Assembly: GCF_000004195.4 (NCBI RefSeq)
Contig: NC_030677.2
Span: 40,301,142-40,365,141 of the forward strand
Reading direction: 5' to 3'
Origin: Xenopus tropicalis
Taxonomy: Eukaryota > Chordata > Amphibia > Anura > Pipidae
DNA length: 64,000 nt
The notes below the pieces were generated by a model. That model was not told where the DNA came from. It made no database searches and was given only the letters and a program-made list of their open reading frames with translations. How positions within the stretch are numbered: position 1 is the stretch's first letter; every line of letters begins with the position of its first letter. Positions 35,453 to 46,567 of this stretch are shown here, in pieces. Both the position numbers and the translations under genes were made by a program.

Positions 35453-35963
35453 TCTGGGAGTGATAAAACTGCCCTCAAGACTGGGTAAAACAACTTGATA
35501 TTCGATATCAAATTTTAACAAAAACATTAATTCATTGGGTGTGCCAAAACATTACCCCCCCCCCCACACCAGTCAATTAAATAGCTACATTTTTTCTCCA
35601 GGGCGGTGCTTCTTTTCAGAAAGAAATGCCCTGGCCTGGGGATCTTTCTAAGAAAGCACCATGTTTTTTTTCCCTGTCCCCAGTAATAATATATAGCAAA
35701 AATATTCAATGCTCTGTACTGCAAATAAATGAACTATTTGAACTAAATTTTACACTGTATTTTGTGGTCCCACCAATATATAATGCATAATGTGTTGCCC
35801 TGATTTTACATATTTACATAAATTGGGGGTTCTACTGTAGTACTAAGAAAATATCTACTTATTATCATGCTTTCTTATTACAACTGTATTCATATTAGTG
35901 CACCAGACAGTTATTATTATCCTTTATTGATATTGTGGAATGCTTGGATGTTATGGATATTTA
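35453..35963. other. gene-free stretch
   Basis: AT-rich non-coding DNA with a C-run at 35,556-35,565. Nothing recognised. Confidence 0.45.
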
Positions 35964-36117
35964 GGAACAAATTTATCACAATGTGAGTTTAGAGCTTAAT
36001 ACATAAAAAGTCACCCATGTTCTACAACTTTCACCTATTGATAAATACGCTTCTAAAATCCCATAGGCGTGAGCTTTTATGTATTAGGCTCTCAACTCAC
36101 ATTTGATAAATCGTCCC
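35964..36117. mobile_element. 154-bp foldback MITE (GGAACAAATTTATCAC ends)
   Basis: The left arm GGAACAAATTTATCACAATG is complementary to CATTTGATAAATCGTCCC at the right. The arms continue with GTGAGTTTAGAGCTTAATAC against GTATTAGGCTCTCAACTCAC. It forms a single long hairpin and is non-coding. The target duplication is unclear. Confidence 0.65.
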
Positions 36118-37065
36118 TTTAGTAAGACTAGAAAATAAAAGTCAGACTACTGATAATGAGCTGAAGAATTTTTACCAACATGAGTGCTAATGTAGCAATT
36201 TCAAGACTAAACCCAATCTCTTATTTGGAATACAAAGGCTACTAAAGGTTTCCTGCATGTCATATTATATCTTTATTAATAGGCTGGCTATAACTGTTAA
36301 AACTTCTCATAAATCAATCTTATATGAGTTGTCAGCACTTAACGTGAGTTTTTACCAGTCTTGTGTAATTACATTTTGTCTCTGTGTATCCTAATTCCTT
36401 GTGGCATGTCAACAGCCCTATAATATAACTACCTGGTGCTTTTAATGGCACTGGGCTGATAGCCACAACAACAAGTCATTAAGAAACCACAGAGGGCAAT
36501 TTAGGTGTCAGTTTCCATTTGTGCCATTGGAACCTCTTTTCATCTTTATTAAGACGTTATTTGCATAGGCAGCTCATGTAGGCTTGAAAGGAAATCACTT
36601 GTAGTAGCATTTCCCCAAGGAAAAATAAAAAGAAAACATGAAAGCAGTAAGTTACTCTTCTTGCATTTTATGAAGAGCAGAAAGTCTCCATTGCAAAGTT
36701 CATGACTTTACAGCATTATTATCAAGGCAGGTCTCCAGGTCCGACACCTGGTCATTTCAATGGCCTCTCAGTTATTCAGACTAATTGAAAGAGCAGCGCC
36801 CAATACTCAGTGGGATAGACACAAATGACAGGAATAGAACAGAGATGCCAATTAACATTGCAAAGACATGATATACATTGAGTTAAGCTTGTGACAATAT
36901 TATTTGCATGGGTCTAAGTAAACTATTTCAAAAAACATTACACCAAGGAGCCTGTTTCTTACACTATTGCCTAACATTGCATTCATTTATATCAAAATAG
37001 TCTGAATGTTAGAAAATAGTCCTCTGTTTTTTTCCTTTGGCTCTGGTGCTGTATTTGTATGAGGC
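36118..37065. other. gene-free, repeat-poor stretch
   Basis: No gene and no transposon end recognised from about 36,130 to 37,060. Composition is more balanced than the neighbours at 36,340-36,860 (for example TTTGCATAGGCAGCTCATG at about 36,549). It could hold a conserved non-coding element; that is a guess from repeat absence only. Confidence 0.35.
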
Positions 37066-37391
37066 TAAAGCTGGCCATACACGTGGTGATCTGACGATGT
37101 TTCGAAACATCGTCAGATCCGCCACACACCGTCAGGGCTGAAACAGCAGATAAGGAGGTAGAAACAATAGGATTTCTACCTCCTTCTGCCGATTCAGCCC
37201 TGACGGCAGATTTTGGTCAGGCGCCTTCTATGGCGCCCAATCAAAATTTTCTAACCTGCCCGATCGGCGAGTCGTCCGATATCAGCAGCTTCCTGCGATA
37301 TCGGTCGACTCGCCGACATGTCATACACGCACCGAATATCGTACGAAACGAGGTTTCGTACGATAGTATCGGTGCGTGTATGGCCAGCTTA
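37066..37391. mobile_element. 326-bp palindromic MITE with GGCCATACACG ends, copy 3
   Basis: Starts TAAAGCTGGCCATACACGTG and ends GTGCGTGTATGGCCAGCTTAA. It shares the internal GGAGGTAGAAA...TTTCTACCTCC hairpin with copies 1 and 2 but lacks the CGTRCGACCATCGGTCGCAC block near the left end, leaving ATGTTTCGAAACATCG. Both terminal motifs carry the same GGCCAGCTT variant. Confidence 0.8.
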
Positions 37392-39036
37392 AGAGAGAAA
37401 AGAGAAGCATCATACATCCACTTGGTGCCTGAAGTTTGATTAGTAGGAGAGGTTGGGCAGAGGACTAATATACAGTAGATCCCACAGTCCTGGCTCCACT
37501 GTCTCCCCTGCCACACACAACTATGGGTTCTGCTGTAACCAGGCTAGCAACCAGTTTGTAAATGACTTAAGTAGCATCTGTGTCATTATTATTGTTATTT
37601 GGGTGAAGCATATTATATCTTTATACCTTGATGTGGGCAATATAAAGCCCTCAGGTTGAACAATTGGATGACATAGATGGGATGCAGGCTGTAAGGGTGA
37701 GGACCCCATTAACGAGCCAATGCACTCCTCGCCTTGATGAAATTCTTAAACTTATTTGGCAATCTGGAAGATTTCTTGGCCAGATATCGCTTGGGCAGGC
37801 CCATCTGAGGACCACATACATTGCCTGATGAGCTAGTAACTCAGACTGCCAGCAGCTTTTATAAGCCCATGTATGGCCACCTTAAGTCACAGTTATAAAT
37901 GCAACAGATACATCAATGCCAGGCGGAAGAAAACAGAGGAAGAAGCACTTTCTGTATTGAGTATGACATGGTTTTAGTGCACAGGTGCTGGTCCTGGACA
38001 ACTGCATGGGATCCTTTGGAGCTGAGAGAAGCACCAAAGTTAAGTGCCTGAGTTCTAATAATTATAGTCCATAAAAGGTCTCAAGTATAGCACACAACAG
38101 GTCTTTTCTTTAAAGTAAAATAATTAATTTAATAAAATAATTAATAGCCTAATGTGGTCATTGTAATTAAAAAACAACTATAAAAAACAATAATGCGGAA
38201 ATTGCAAGTCTCATTGGAATCTTTTAACCTTAACATACAAAACTTTTAGTTGTCACTTTTCAATGTTTTGGTCCAGGTTCTAAAAGCTTTTTACAGTAAA
38301 AATTACAAAAGTTTTGTATGTGAAGGTTAAAAGATCCCCAGTGAGACCTGCAATTTCTGTATATATATATATATGTCTTTATTAGCACTTCTTGATTTAA
38401 AACATCCAAAAGTGATAAAGGCCCAAAATGCCAACAGATATCTGCAATTGATATCTACCAGCAGAAGTCAGTACCAGGGAGTTAGCTCCCAATCAAGATA
38501 TAGAAGCTCCTTTTTAATACATAGAATGTTAAATACATAGAATGGAAGCATCTTTGATCATGATAAAAAAGGCCTTTAATTTAATGATCCCTCATTGTGT
38601 CTCTGTAATGAGTGACAAGTGAGTATCATCACTGTTTACAATTAAGGATATAAGGAAAAGGTGTAAAGGACACTTTAAATCATATTGAAAAGGGTACAAA
38701 GCCCTCTGTAGTGTTAGCTGAAGTCACAAAGAGGATATGAATGGCAGGGATCTAGATAACTCATTGCCTGAGGTCTAAGTACCTACTTGTATCTTATCTT
38801 GTACCGAAGATTTTTTCCACCCACTTTGAGAATGAAAAAGCTATTATACAAAGTGTTACGTTATGGCCCCTCACATTGACTTTCAGCAGGGATTCAAAGT
38901 TTTTTTTAATCATGTAGCCTTCCATAGACAGACAGATAATCCACATAATGTTGTTCAAATTAGGAAAGCTGTCTCCCTGCTGCTAAACTACGACCAACAA
39001 AAAATAAAAACCAACACTTTAACGATCCTCAGAATA
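37392..39036. other. gene-free stretch with a hairpin at 38.2 kb
   Basis: Non-coding. It holds a lone MITE right end CCCATGTATGGCCACCTTAA at about 37,866-37,885, the inverted repeat 38,197-38,359 (listed separately) and a short TA run at about 38,359-38,375. No gene seen. Confidence 0.45.
38197..38359. repeat. inverted repeat, about 53-bp arms with a 55-nt loop
   Basis: The left arm 38,197-38,249 contains GAAATTGCAAGTCTCATTGG and AACATACAAAACTTTT. The right arm 38,305-38,359 contains AAAAGTTTTGTATGTG and CCAGTGAGACCTGCAATTTC. They are complementary with a handful of mismatches. It is probably a foldback MITE; I saw no clear target duplication. Confidence 0.75.
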
Positions 39037-39038
39037 TA

Positions 39039-40653
39039 CAGTGGAGGAAATAATTATTTGACCCCTCACTGATTTTGTAAGTTTGTCCAATGACAAAGAA
39101 ATGAAAAGTCTCAGAACAGTATCATTTCAATGGTAGGTTTATTTTAACAGTGGCAGATAGCACATCAAAAGGAAAATCGAAAAAATAACTTTAAATAAAA
39201 GATAGCAACTGATTTGCATTTCATTGAGTGAAATAAGTTTTTGAACCCCTACCAACCATTAAGAGTTCTGGCTCCCACAGAGTGGTTAGACACTTCTTAA
39301 TGAGGTTGACTAATTGAGTAGGACACCTGTCTTAACTAGTCACCTGTATAAAAGACACCTGTCCACAGAATCAATCAATCAAGCAGACTCCAAACTCTCC
39401 AACATGGGAAAGACCAAAGAGCTGTCCAAGGATGTCAGAGACAAAATTGTAGACCTGCACAAGGCTGGAATGGGCTACAAAACCATTAGCAAGAAGCTGG
39501 GAGAGAAGGTGACGACTGTTGGTGCGATTGTTCGAAAATGGAAGGAGCACAAAATGACCATCAATCGACCTCGCTCTGGGGCTCCACGCAAGATCTCACC
39601 TCGTGGGGTGTCAATGATTCTGAGAAAGGTGAAAAAGCATCCTAGAACTACATGGGAGGAGTTAATTAATGACCTCAAATTAGCAGGGACCACAGTCACC
39701 AAGAAAACCATTGGAAACACATTACACCGCAATGGATTAAAATCCTGCAGGGCTCGCAAGGTCCCCCTGCTCAAGAAGGCACATGTGCAGGCCCGTCTGA
39801 AGTTTGCCAATGAACACCTGAATGATTCTGTGAGTGACTGGGAGAAGGTGCTGTGGTCTGATGAGACCAAAATATAGCTCTTTGGCATTAACTCAACTCG
39901 CTGTGTTTGGAGGAAGAAAAATGCTGCCTATGACCCCCAAAACACCGTCCCCACCGTCAAGCATGGGGGTGGAAACATTTTGCTTTGGGGGTGTTTTTCT
40001 GCTAAGGGCACAGGACAACTTATTCGCATTAACGGGAAAATGGACGGAGCCATGTATCGTGAATTCCTGAACGACAACCTCCTTCCCTCTGCCAGGAAAC
40101 TGAAAATGGGTCGTGGATGGGTGTTCCAGCACGACAATGACCCAAAACATACAGCAAAGGCAACAAAGGAGTGGCTCAAGAAGAAGCACATTAAGGTCAT
40201 GGAGTGGCCTAGTCAGTCTCCGGACCTTAATCCAATAGAAAACCTATGGAGGGAGCTCAAGCTCAGAGTTGCACAGAGACAGCCTCGAAACCTTAGGGAT
40301 TTAGAGATGATCTGCAAAGAGGAGTGGGACCAACATTCCTCCTAAAATGTGCGCAAACTTGGTCATCAATTACAAGAAACCTTTGACCTCTGTGCTTGCA
40401 AACAAGGGTTTTTCCACTAAGTATTAAGTCTTTTTTTGTTAGAGGGTTCAAAAACTTATTTCACTCAATGAAATGCAAATCAGTTGCTATCTTTTATTTA
40501 AAGTTATTTTTTCGATTTTCCTTTTGATGTGCTATCTGCCACTGTTAAAATAAACCTACCATTGAAATGATACTGTTCTGAGACTTTTCATTTCTTTGTC
40601 ATTGGACAAACTTACAAAATCAGTGAGGGGTCAAATAATTATTTCCTCCACTG
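39039..40653 (+). mobile_element. 1.6-kb Tc1-like transposon, long inverted repeats
   Basis: Flanked by TA (39,037-39,038 and 40,654-40,655), with terminal inverted repeats of about 208 bp (39,039-39,246 and 40,446-40,653) beginning CAGTGGAGGAAATAATTATT and nearly identical by eye. The element contains one transposase-like coding region on the + strand, disabled by a stop and a frameshift. Overall length and architecture match full-length vertebrate Tc1-family elements. High arm identity implies a fairly recent insertion. Confidence 0.92.
39404..40427 (+). pseudogene. Tc1-like transposase, disrupted by one stop and one frameshift
   Basis: DDE transposase that would bind the inverted repeats and cut and paste the element at TA sites. 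The ATG at 39,404 begins [20 protein letters not shown]. An N-terminal paired-like bipartite helix-turn-helix region runs to about residue 120, and a GRPR-like linker appears as [10 protein letters not shown]. The catalytic region has SDE (first Asp, about 39,860), DNDPKH (second Asp) and PIEN, with exactly 34 residues between the second Asp and the Glu, the DD34E pattern. A TAG interrupts the frame at 39,875-39,877, where the family usually has a glutamate codon. A one-base shift near 40,335 moves the last roughly 30 codons into another frame, ending at TAA 40,425-40,427. Otherwise the length (about 340 codons) is that of a full transposase. Confidence 0.9.
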
Positions 40654-40728
40654 TATGTCTTTATATACTGTTATTGTCCATACTAAAGATCAAGACAAGA
40701 CATAGGCACAAAACACCTACCGTATATA

Positions 40729-41300
40729 CTCGAGTATAAGCCGATCCGAATATAAGCCGAGGTACCTAATTTTACCTAAGAAAAGCCTAGGGTGGGAAAT
40801 GCAGCAGCTACTGCTAAGTTTCAATAATCAAAATAAATACCAATAAAATTACATTAAATGAGGCATCAGTGGGCTATATGTTTTTAAATATTTATTTTAA
40901 ACAAAAACAGTAAACTAGCTCTGTGAGTGGAGAAGAGGGTCAACAAAAACAATATGGTATCAACAATAATAACTTAAGAGTACTACCCTCTTAGCTCAAT
41001 TAGCAACCAAGCTAAAACACAAAGAGATAAAATCTTTCAAAACTATATATAGTTTATACAGAATATAAAGTGCAATGTCTAGTGCAGAATGGGACAGGTG
41101 AGGAAGGTAGATGAAGATGAATTTGGGAGCGGGCCAGGGCACTGGATGGGCATTTTGCGGGTGGCCGAATTTGGACACAAAGGACAGAGGGTGCTAGTCT
41201 GGAGGGACCCATAGCACCTGACTCGAGTATAAGCCGAGGGTGACTTTTTCAGCACATTTTGGGTGCTGAAAAACTAGGCTTATACTCGAGTACAGCCTAA
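40729..41300. mobile_element. 572-bp element with TATACTCGAGTATAAGCCG ends
   Basis: TACTCGAGTATAAGCCGA near the left end (about 40,737) faces GGCTTATACTCGAGTA at the right end (about 41,278-41,293). A second internal CTCGAGTATAAGCCGAGG at about 41,223 pairs with the same terminus to make a small hairpin around CAGCACATTTTGGGTGCTG. Class uncertain; non-coding. It starts 75 bp after the Tc1 element. Confidence 0.65.
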
Positions 41301-42008
41301 TATAGAATATGTGTCTGTCATGACATATTGCTTAGTTATCTATCAGAAGCAATGAAGTTCTACTCATATAAATATGGAAGTGCTCAGTCGGCAGCAGAAA
41401 GGTTCCATACAATGATTAGTCTACAGTCAGTTAGTAACTTTATGTAAAAGAAGTGTAAATAAAAAGCTAGAGTACCTATTAGAGTGAGCACCTCTAAACA
41501 CAACAATATGATTTATATATGATATTCCATAGAGGAATATCAATGAATAATGCATCTAGAATACGGAGATCTAAGTGTTTATCCACTTGTATGTTTTTTA
41601 GCCCTCGCCACTGCAGCATAGCAGAAAACAGCCTCTACACAATAGGGCCATTCACAGTCTAAAGTGCAAAAAAAAGGCTGCAATCGTTTTTCTTATACAG
41701 AAGTGGGCTGTGTCTTCTGATGCTGCTTCCTGAGAGCAACAACCCTGGAGGGGGGGGAGGTCCAGTTACATGAGCACTAAGGGGTGCAAGAGGAAACCAG
41801 GCCTACCTCCGCAGGATCCCTTGAAGAACAGAATGATACATGCAGAAAGTAAAGGTAAAAAAAAAAATCAAAGATCCCCAGCAGCACTGTATTGCCTTCC
41901 CAGTCTAGAATAGTCTACTGGTTTCAGTGGAATCTTCAATCAGTGGCTCAGAAAGCATACTGTAAATCTGCCTTGCAACATCAGCAGGACTTGTCAGCAT
42001 CCTTAGCA
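41301..42008. other. gene-free stretch
   Basis: Non-coding DNA with a G-run at about 41,752-41,759. No gene or clear repeat end recognised. Confidence 0.45.
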
Positions 42009-42457
42009 TTAAAGGAGAAAGAAAGGTAAAAACTTAGTAACCTTTATCAGAAAGGTCTATGTAAATACAGCCATAAGCACTCACAGAAACACTGCACTGA
42101 CTTCTCTGTCAAAAGATTTCTTGTGTCTGTAATTCATGTGCAAGAGACACACAGCTTTCTGCTCTCTCCCCTCTCCTGCTCCCCCCTCCCTCAAGAATGC
42201 TAAGAACTCACTCCCCCCCCCTTAGGAATTTGGATCCGGATCCGAGCCAATCAGCAATGAGCATGTTACTTGGTCTCGGTGCAGGAGTGAGGCATTATGG
42301 GAACTTTCTTTACACAGCTCAGCATTTATTCTTCTTGTTTGGCTTCTGATCATCTGAACAGGTGAAATATGGGGAGACTTAAGGGCACTATTGAGACAAC
42401 TGAAGGTATGCCTGCAGCTTGAGATTAACTCTTTTTTATCCTTTCCTTCTCCTTTAA
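42009..42457. mobile_element. 449-bp T2/Kolobok-type element with TTAA targets
   Basis: Begins TTAAAGGAGAAAGAAAGG and ends CCTTTCCTTCTCCTTTAA, with TTAA at 42,009-42,012 and 42,454-42,457. The interior includes pyrimidine-rich CTCCCCTCTCCTGCTCCCCC and GGATCCGGATCC near 42,232. The termini match the intact ends at 48,842 and 63,259 but not those at 34,229, so this is a second T2 subfamily. Open frames inside show no transposase similarity. Confidence 0.8.
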
Positions 42458-42697
42458 TGCAGCCACATTGCATGCCTTTGAAGATGCCATTTTTACAATG
42501 GGCTTGGCAACTTGATTGCAACTATCTTTTAAAATAAACATTACCTTATTTTTGATAACTTTAATGCTGACCACATGTCCTGGCTATCCTGCCCTAGTTA
42601 CGATGGAATTGGGAAAATAAATGAGAACGGGCAATTACTTTTAGAAATGTGTTTATACCACAGTCTCCCATATCAACATATTCTTTCACTGCAAGCT
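42458..42697. other. gene-free spacer between a T2 element and a MITE
   Basis: About 240 bp of non-coding DNA separate the two transposons. Nothing recognised. Confidence 0.4.
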
Positions 42698-42700
42698 TAA

Positions 42701-42922
42701 GGGCTCTGGCACACGGGGGAGATTAGTCGCCCGCGATAAAACTCCCGAGACTCGCAAGTCTTTTTCGGCGATTTCCGGAAATCGCCCCGCCGCGTCTGCC
42801 ATCCCGCCGGCGACTTACATGTTCGCCGGTGGGATGGCAGGGGTAGGCAACTCTGGGAGATTAGTCGCCCGCGAACAGGGAGTTAATCGCGGGCGACTAA
42901 TCTCCCCCGTGTGCCAGAGCCC
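42701..42922. mobile_element. 222-bp GGGCTCTGG-family MITE, copy E (longest)
   Basis: Flanked by TAA at 42,698-42,700 and 42,923-42,925. It contains the outer GATTAGTCGCCCGCG arms plus an inner hairpin GCCATCCCGCCGGCG...TCGCCGGTGGGATGGC and a small CGATTTCCGGAAATCG palindrome at about 42,770-42,785. It is the largest of the six copies, so the shorter ones look like internal-deletion forms. Confidence 0.82.
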
Positions 42923-42925
42923 TAA

Positions 42926-43622
42926 ATGCAAGGTCTCCTGGAAGCATCCCTGTTCTCAGCATTGGCATTAATTGGATCTTGTCCAGGTGATCTGCTTTAT
43001 TCTACTGGTAGTCATTTCATAGCTGAGTGTAACAATATTCACGTCTTGCAGTACAGTAAAGTGACTGAGGATCCAGTGGCTTCTGTCATTTCTGTGCAAT
43101 GCCTCTAAGAGATACACATCTTTTATATACAGTAACTTCTAGCAGTTGTTACATAGGAATAGTATCTAAGACACTTTTGAGCCATAAACCTTCTTCTCAT
43201 TTGCCATCACCTCCTAATATATGTATCACATGAAGTACCAGCACACAACTTCAGGCTTCTGGGTCACTGGCGCATCATAGGAACTAATTGGTAACACAGC
43301 ATACACTTTGAGTGTCCCTACTATTCCATGAAAAAACAGCACCAAGGAGTCAGAAACATGGTGCCAAGAGGATATAAATTCAAGCGTTTATTTTAACACC
43401 TATTGCTTTCTACCTTTTTCTGATTATATACAGTAGGACTTAGTTTCTGTGTTATCAGAAAGAAAATTATTATATATGAACAATGTCACAGGGATGCTCT
43501 GCACATTTGTCACATCTGAATTTTGAACCAAAGTCTTGTTGCAGTTTATAGAACCTGCCGAGAGCACTTCTGGAAGCAACATGACTTTTGGCAAACAGTA
43601 ATTCACCAGTTACAATTTCCCT
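42926..43622. other. gene-free stretch
   Basis: AT-rich non-coding DNA. Nothing recognised. Confidence 0.45.
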
Positions 43623-43987
43623 TTAAAGTGATACTGACATTAAAAAAATACTTTTCAAAATATTAATGTAAATAAAAAGTTACCTATAGGTTATGTTGAT
43701 CATTTTTCACCAGGTTTGCTTGTGTAAGTAATTGTAACTTGAAGTCCCTAAACCTGTATGTTTTGCCAACCTGACTGTCCCTTCTCAGCCTGTCAGTTAT
43801 AGCTTCTAATGCTAACAAACTATTGCTGTGCAAATATGGCCGCCCTCTCATAGAGGAACTTGGGTGATCAGATAGGTAATGTAAAAGCATTGGGAAAATA
43901 CATTTAAGCAAAAATTATAAAGCTCATGTAAATAAGCTATATAAAGATATGTATATTTATATATTTTTGGTGTCTGTATCTCTTTAA
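43623..43987. mobile_element. 365-bp T2-type MITE sharing its right TTAA with the next element
   Basis: Begins TTAAAGTGATACTGACATTA and ends GGTGTCTGTATCTCTTTAA, bounded by TTAA at 43,623-43,626 and 43,984-43,987. The inverted ends (AAAGTGATACTGACA / TGTCTGTATCTCTTT) are imperfect. The right TTAA is also the left border of the following T2 element. Non-coding. Confidence 0.75.
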
Positions 43988-44410
43988 AGGGACAGTAACA
44001 CCAAAAAATGAAAGTATATAAAAGTAATTACTATATAATGTAATGCTGCCCTGCACTGGTACAACTGGTGTGTTTTCCTTAGAAAGACTACTATAGTTTA
44101 TATAAATAAAGCTTCTGTGTAGCCACGGGGGCAGCCATTTACAGGAGAAAAGGCACAGGTTACTTAGCAGATAACAGATAAAACCCCATTATATTCTACA
44201 AAGCTTATCTGTTATCTGCTATGTGCATGTGCCTTTTCTTCTTTTTCCCAACTTCAATGACTGCCCCCGTGTTGACATAGCAGCTCATTTATATAAACTA
44301 TATTATCGTTTCTGTTGCAAACTTACCAATTTTACCAGCACAGGGCAACTGTACATTATATTTTAATTACTTTAAAACACTTTCCTTTTATGGTGTTACT
44401 GTTCCTTTAA
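43984..44410. mobile_element. 427-bp T2/Kolobok-type MITE, sister of the 34.2-kb copy
   Basis: Begins TTAAAGGGACAGTAACACCA and ends TGGTGTTACTGTTCCTTTAA, with TTAA at 43,984-43,987 and 44,407-44,410. It shares the interior landmarks with the copy at 34,229: CTGCACTGGTACAACTGGTG, GTAGCCACGGGGGCAGCCAT, GATAACAGATAAAACC. Non-coding. Confidence 0.85.
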
Positions 44411-46367
44411 GCCTGCAAAGTACAGCAAAGACTTGAATACACCAAAGCTTTTGGGATCTTTTAGGATAATATTATTTATGACACAGCACTAGATTAAGAA
44501 AGATAAGCATTTGTGGTTGGGTCTACTACAGAGAAAGTTAAGCAAATTACTTTGGAATAAAGAGTAAAAGACACGCTGCTAAGTATCATAGTTTATTTCT
44601 CTGTTTATGAGCAAAGTGCCTGGTGAGAAATGTGCAATGCTTTGTATTGGATTGGTGGGATCTGTCAGCGCCAGGGGGGTTACAGGGGTCGGAAACTGTA
44701 CCTGGGCCCAGAGACCAAAGGAGGGGCACAAAAAGTTTGAATTTCACAATAGAAAAATAAGCTTAGAACATGATTTACAAAAGCCTACATGTGAAACAGA
44801 CACACATAGGAGGTTGACTGTTTTTAATTGAGGCCAAGTGAATTCATTGTAAAATAATAAAAATTTTTTTGTACATTTCTTTTTGTACAAGGGAAGCCAT
44901 ATGTTTTGTGCATGAATGACGTGTTGTGTGCTCTTCTGCCCATCTCTGGAATCTTCCTTGGCATCTGTATCAATTTCCCTCTATTCTTCTGAAGAGCAGT
45001 GTGTGGATAGAATCCCTGGCATGTTCCTCTAATCTCTCAGTGATATTGTTCTCTGTTTTGTCTTCTCCCAGAATTGTTGCTGAAACAATCTACGTAATAT
45101 GTCCTTCTAGGCTTGAAAACACCAGTGCCTTACACAGGTTATCTTCTTGTTTTTGTAAATAGCAAAGACAAACTCACTGAATTCTATTAATTAACGGAAA
45201 ACAACCAGTTGCACAGATATGCCTCCAAAACCCAGTTCTTTATACAAGTTTCATAGAACTTTTGTATAGGGAAGTCATGTAAAAAAAGCATCACAGTTTC
45301 TGTTAATTTAGTAAGAGAAACATTTAGAGTTCTATATTTATTTTATTATTTCCCCACATTGAGTGCCAAATGCTTGGATATGACAGCAGTATCATTGCTA
45401 TACAAATCTAAAAAGGAAGAGAAGGGAGCACACACTAGGTCATAACTTCCAGCACTGAATATCTGCTTTCACCCCAAAATTACCAAAAGTTACAGTGTAC
45501 TTAAAGGTAAATATTTAAAACACCCAAAGTGTGCAAGGCAAGTATATTTCCCCTTTTGGGTGGTAACTCATGTTCCAGGGATATGCATATATCTCAAATC
45601 CACTTGTCAGCTTCTTCCCTTTCATAAAACATATATAAAAGCAAAAATAATATAATACCTTTTATTTAGTTAAAATGCACATAAAATTGCCTACTCACAG
45701 AGGGTTCCGTTGCTTAAGCATATAATACATGAAAAGGTCTGGATTTTCCCTGTATTTTTGCCTGTTCTTTCACTGCAGCGGTTCCCTTTGCCAGCACGCT
45801 ATGCAACCACATTTCTTCAATGTGTTTCACAGGTCCTCCGAACTGCTTACTCAATATTATCCCTGATGTATTATGTCCATTATGTCAGACCATCAACTTT
45901 CCTGATTTTAACTGACCCTCTGTTTCTCACTTCCCAGGGCATTGCCACATGGGGAGGCCATTTCATCAGCCCGGATGTAGGCACACAGAGTGTATTTTGG
46001 CACAAAACTGTTTGTGTATGCCTGCTTTCCAGCAGCTCCAATAACTCTGGGTGCAGGCATATCAATAAGCTTTTTGGAGCAAATACACGCAGGCCAAGAA
46101 TCCGCCCCACTGGCAGTGCCTTCAGACATAGACTTTGTGTCCTGCCCTGCATGTAGGAGAATTTGCAAACCTGTATTCAGTTTTGCCAGACATATAATCC
46201 TTGGTCATAACTGCCATTAAAAAACACTTCCCATGAAAAAAGTGGATCATTTCCAAAAAAAAATAAATTAATACAAAAGTACATATGGATATATTATCCA
46301 GACCAGAATGCTTGGGAACAGGGTCCCCACAACCAAGAAATTCCTGCTAGAACTGGGAAAGCCTTTT
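44411..46367. other. gene-free stretch
   Basis: Non-coding. A 148-codon open frame at 45,710-46,156 overlaps two opposite-strand frames and has no convincing domain. The DNA between about 45,850 and 46,120 (DPLFLTSQG in one frame) is a possible relic of a retroelement recombinase but cannot be assigned. No splice context. Confidence 0.35.
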
Positions 46368-46567
46368 AGGGTGAAGACACTGAGCTACTAGTAGCAGCTA
46401 TTTGTCACAGCTACTAAAAGAGACAATGCTGGTCATTTACTGATAATTGTCTCTATGTGTGTTTTAGCAGAGGCAGTTCTCAGTATTGTCTATAGCAGGG
46501 TATTTTCTGGCGTTTAGTATCCGTGAAAACGTAGCTGCTACTAGTAGCTCTGTGTGTGTTCACGTTT
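46368..46567. mobile_element. about 200-bp MITE with GGTGAAGACACTGAGCTACTAGT ends
   Basis: The left arm GGTGAAGACACTGAGCTACT (then AGTAGCAGCT) is complementary to AGCTGCTACTAGTAGCTCTG plus TGTGTGTTCAC at the right. A partial copy with the intact right terminus (TGTGTGTCTTCACCC) lies at 53,660-53,818. Non-coding; target duplication not certain. Confidence 0.7.

Noticed and set aside
45710..46156. 148-codon open frame as a host gene
   Set aside because: Three frames on two strands are open here and none has a convincing family match; kept only as a weak retroelement relic.
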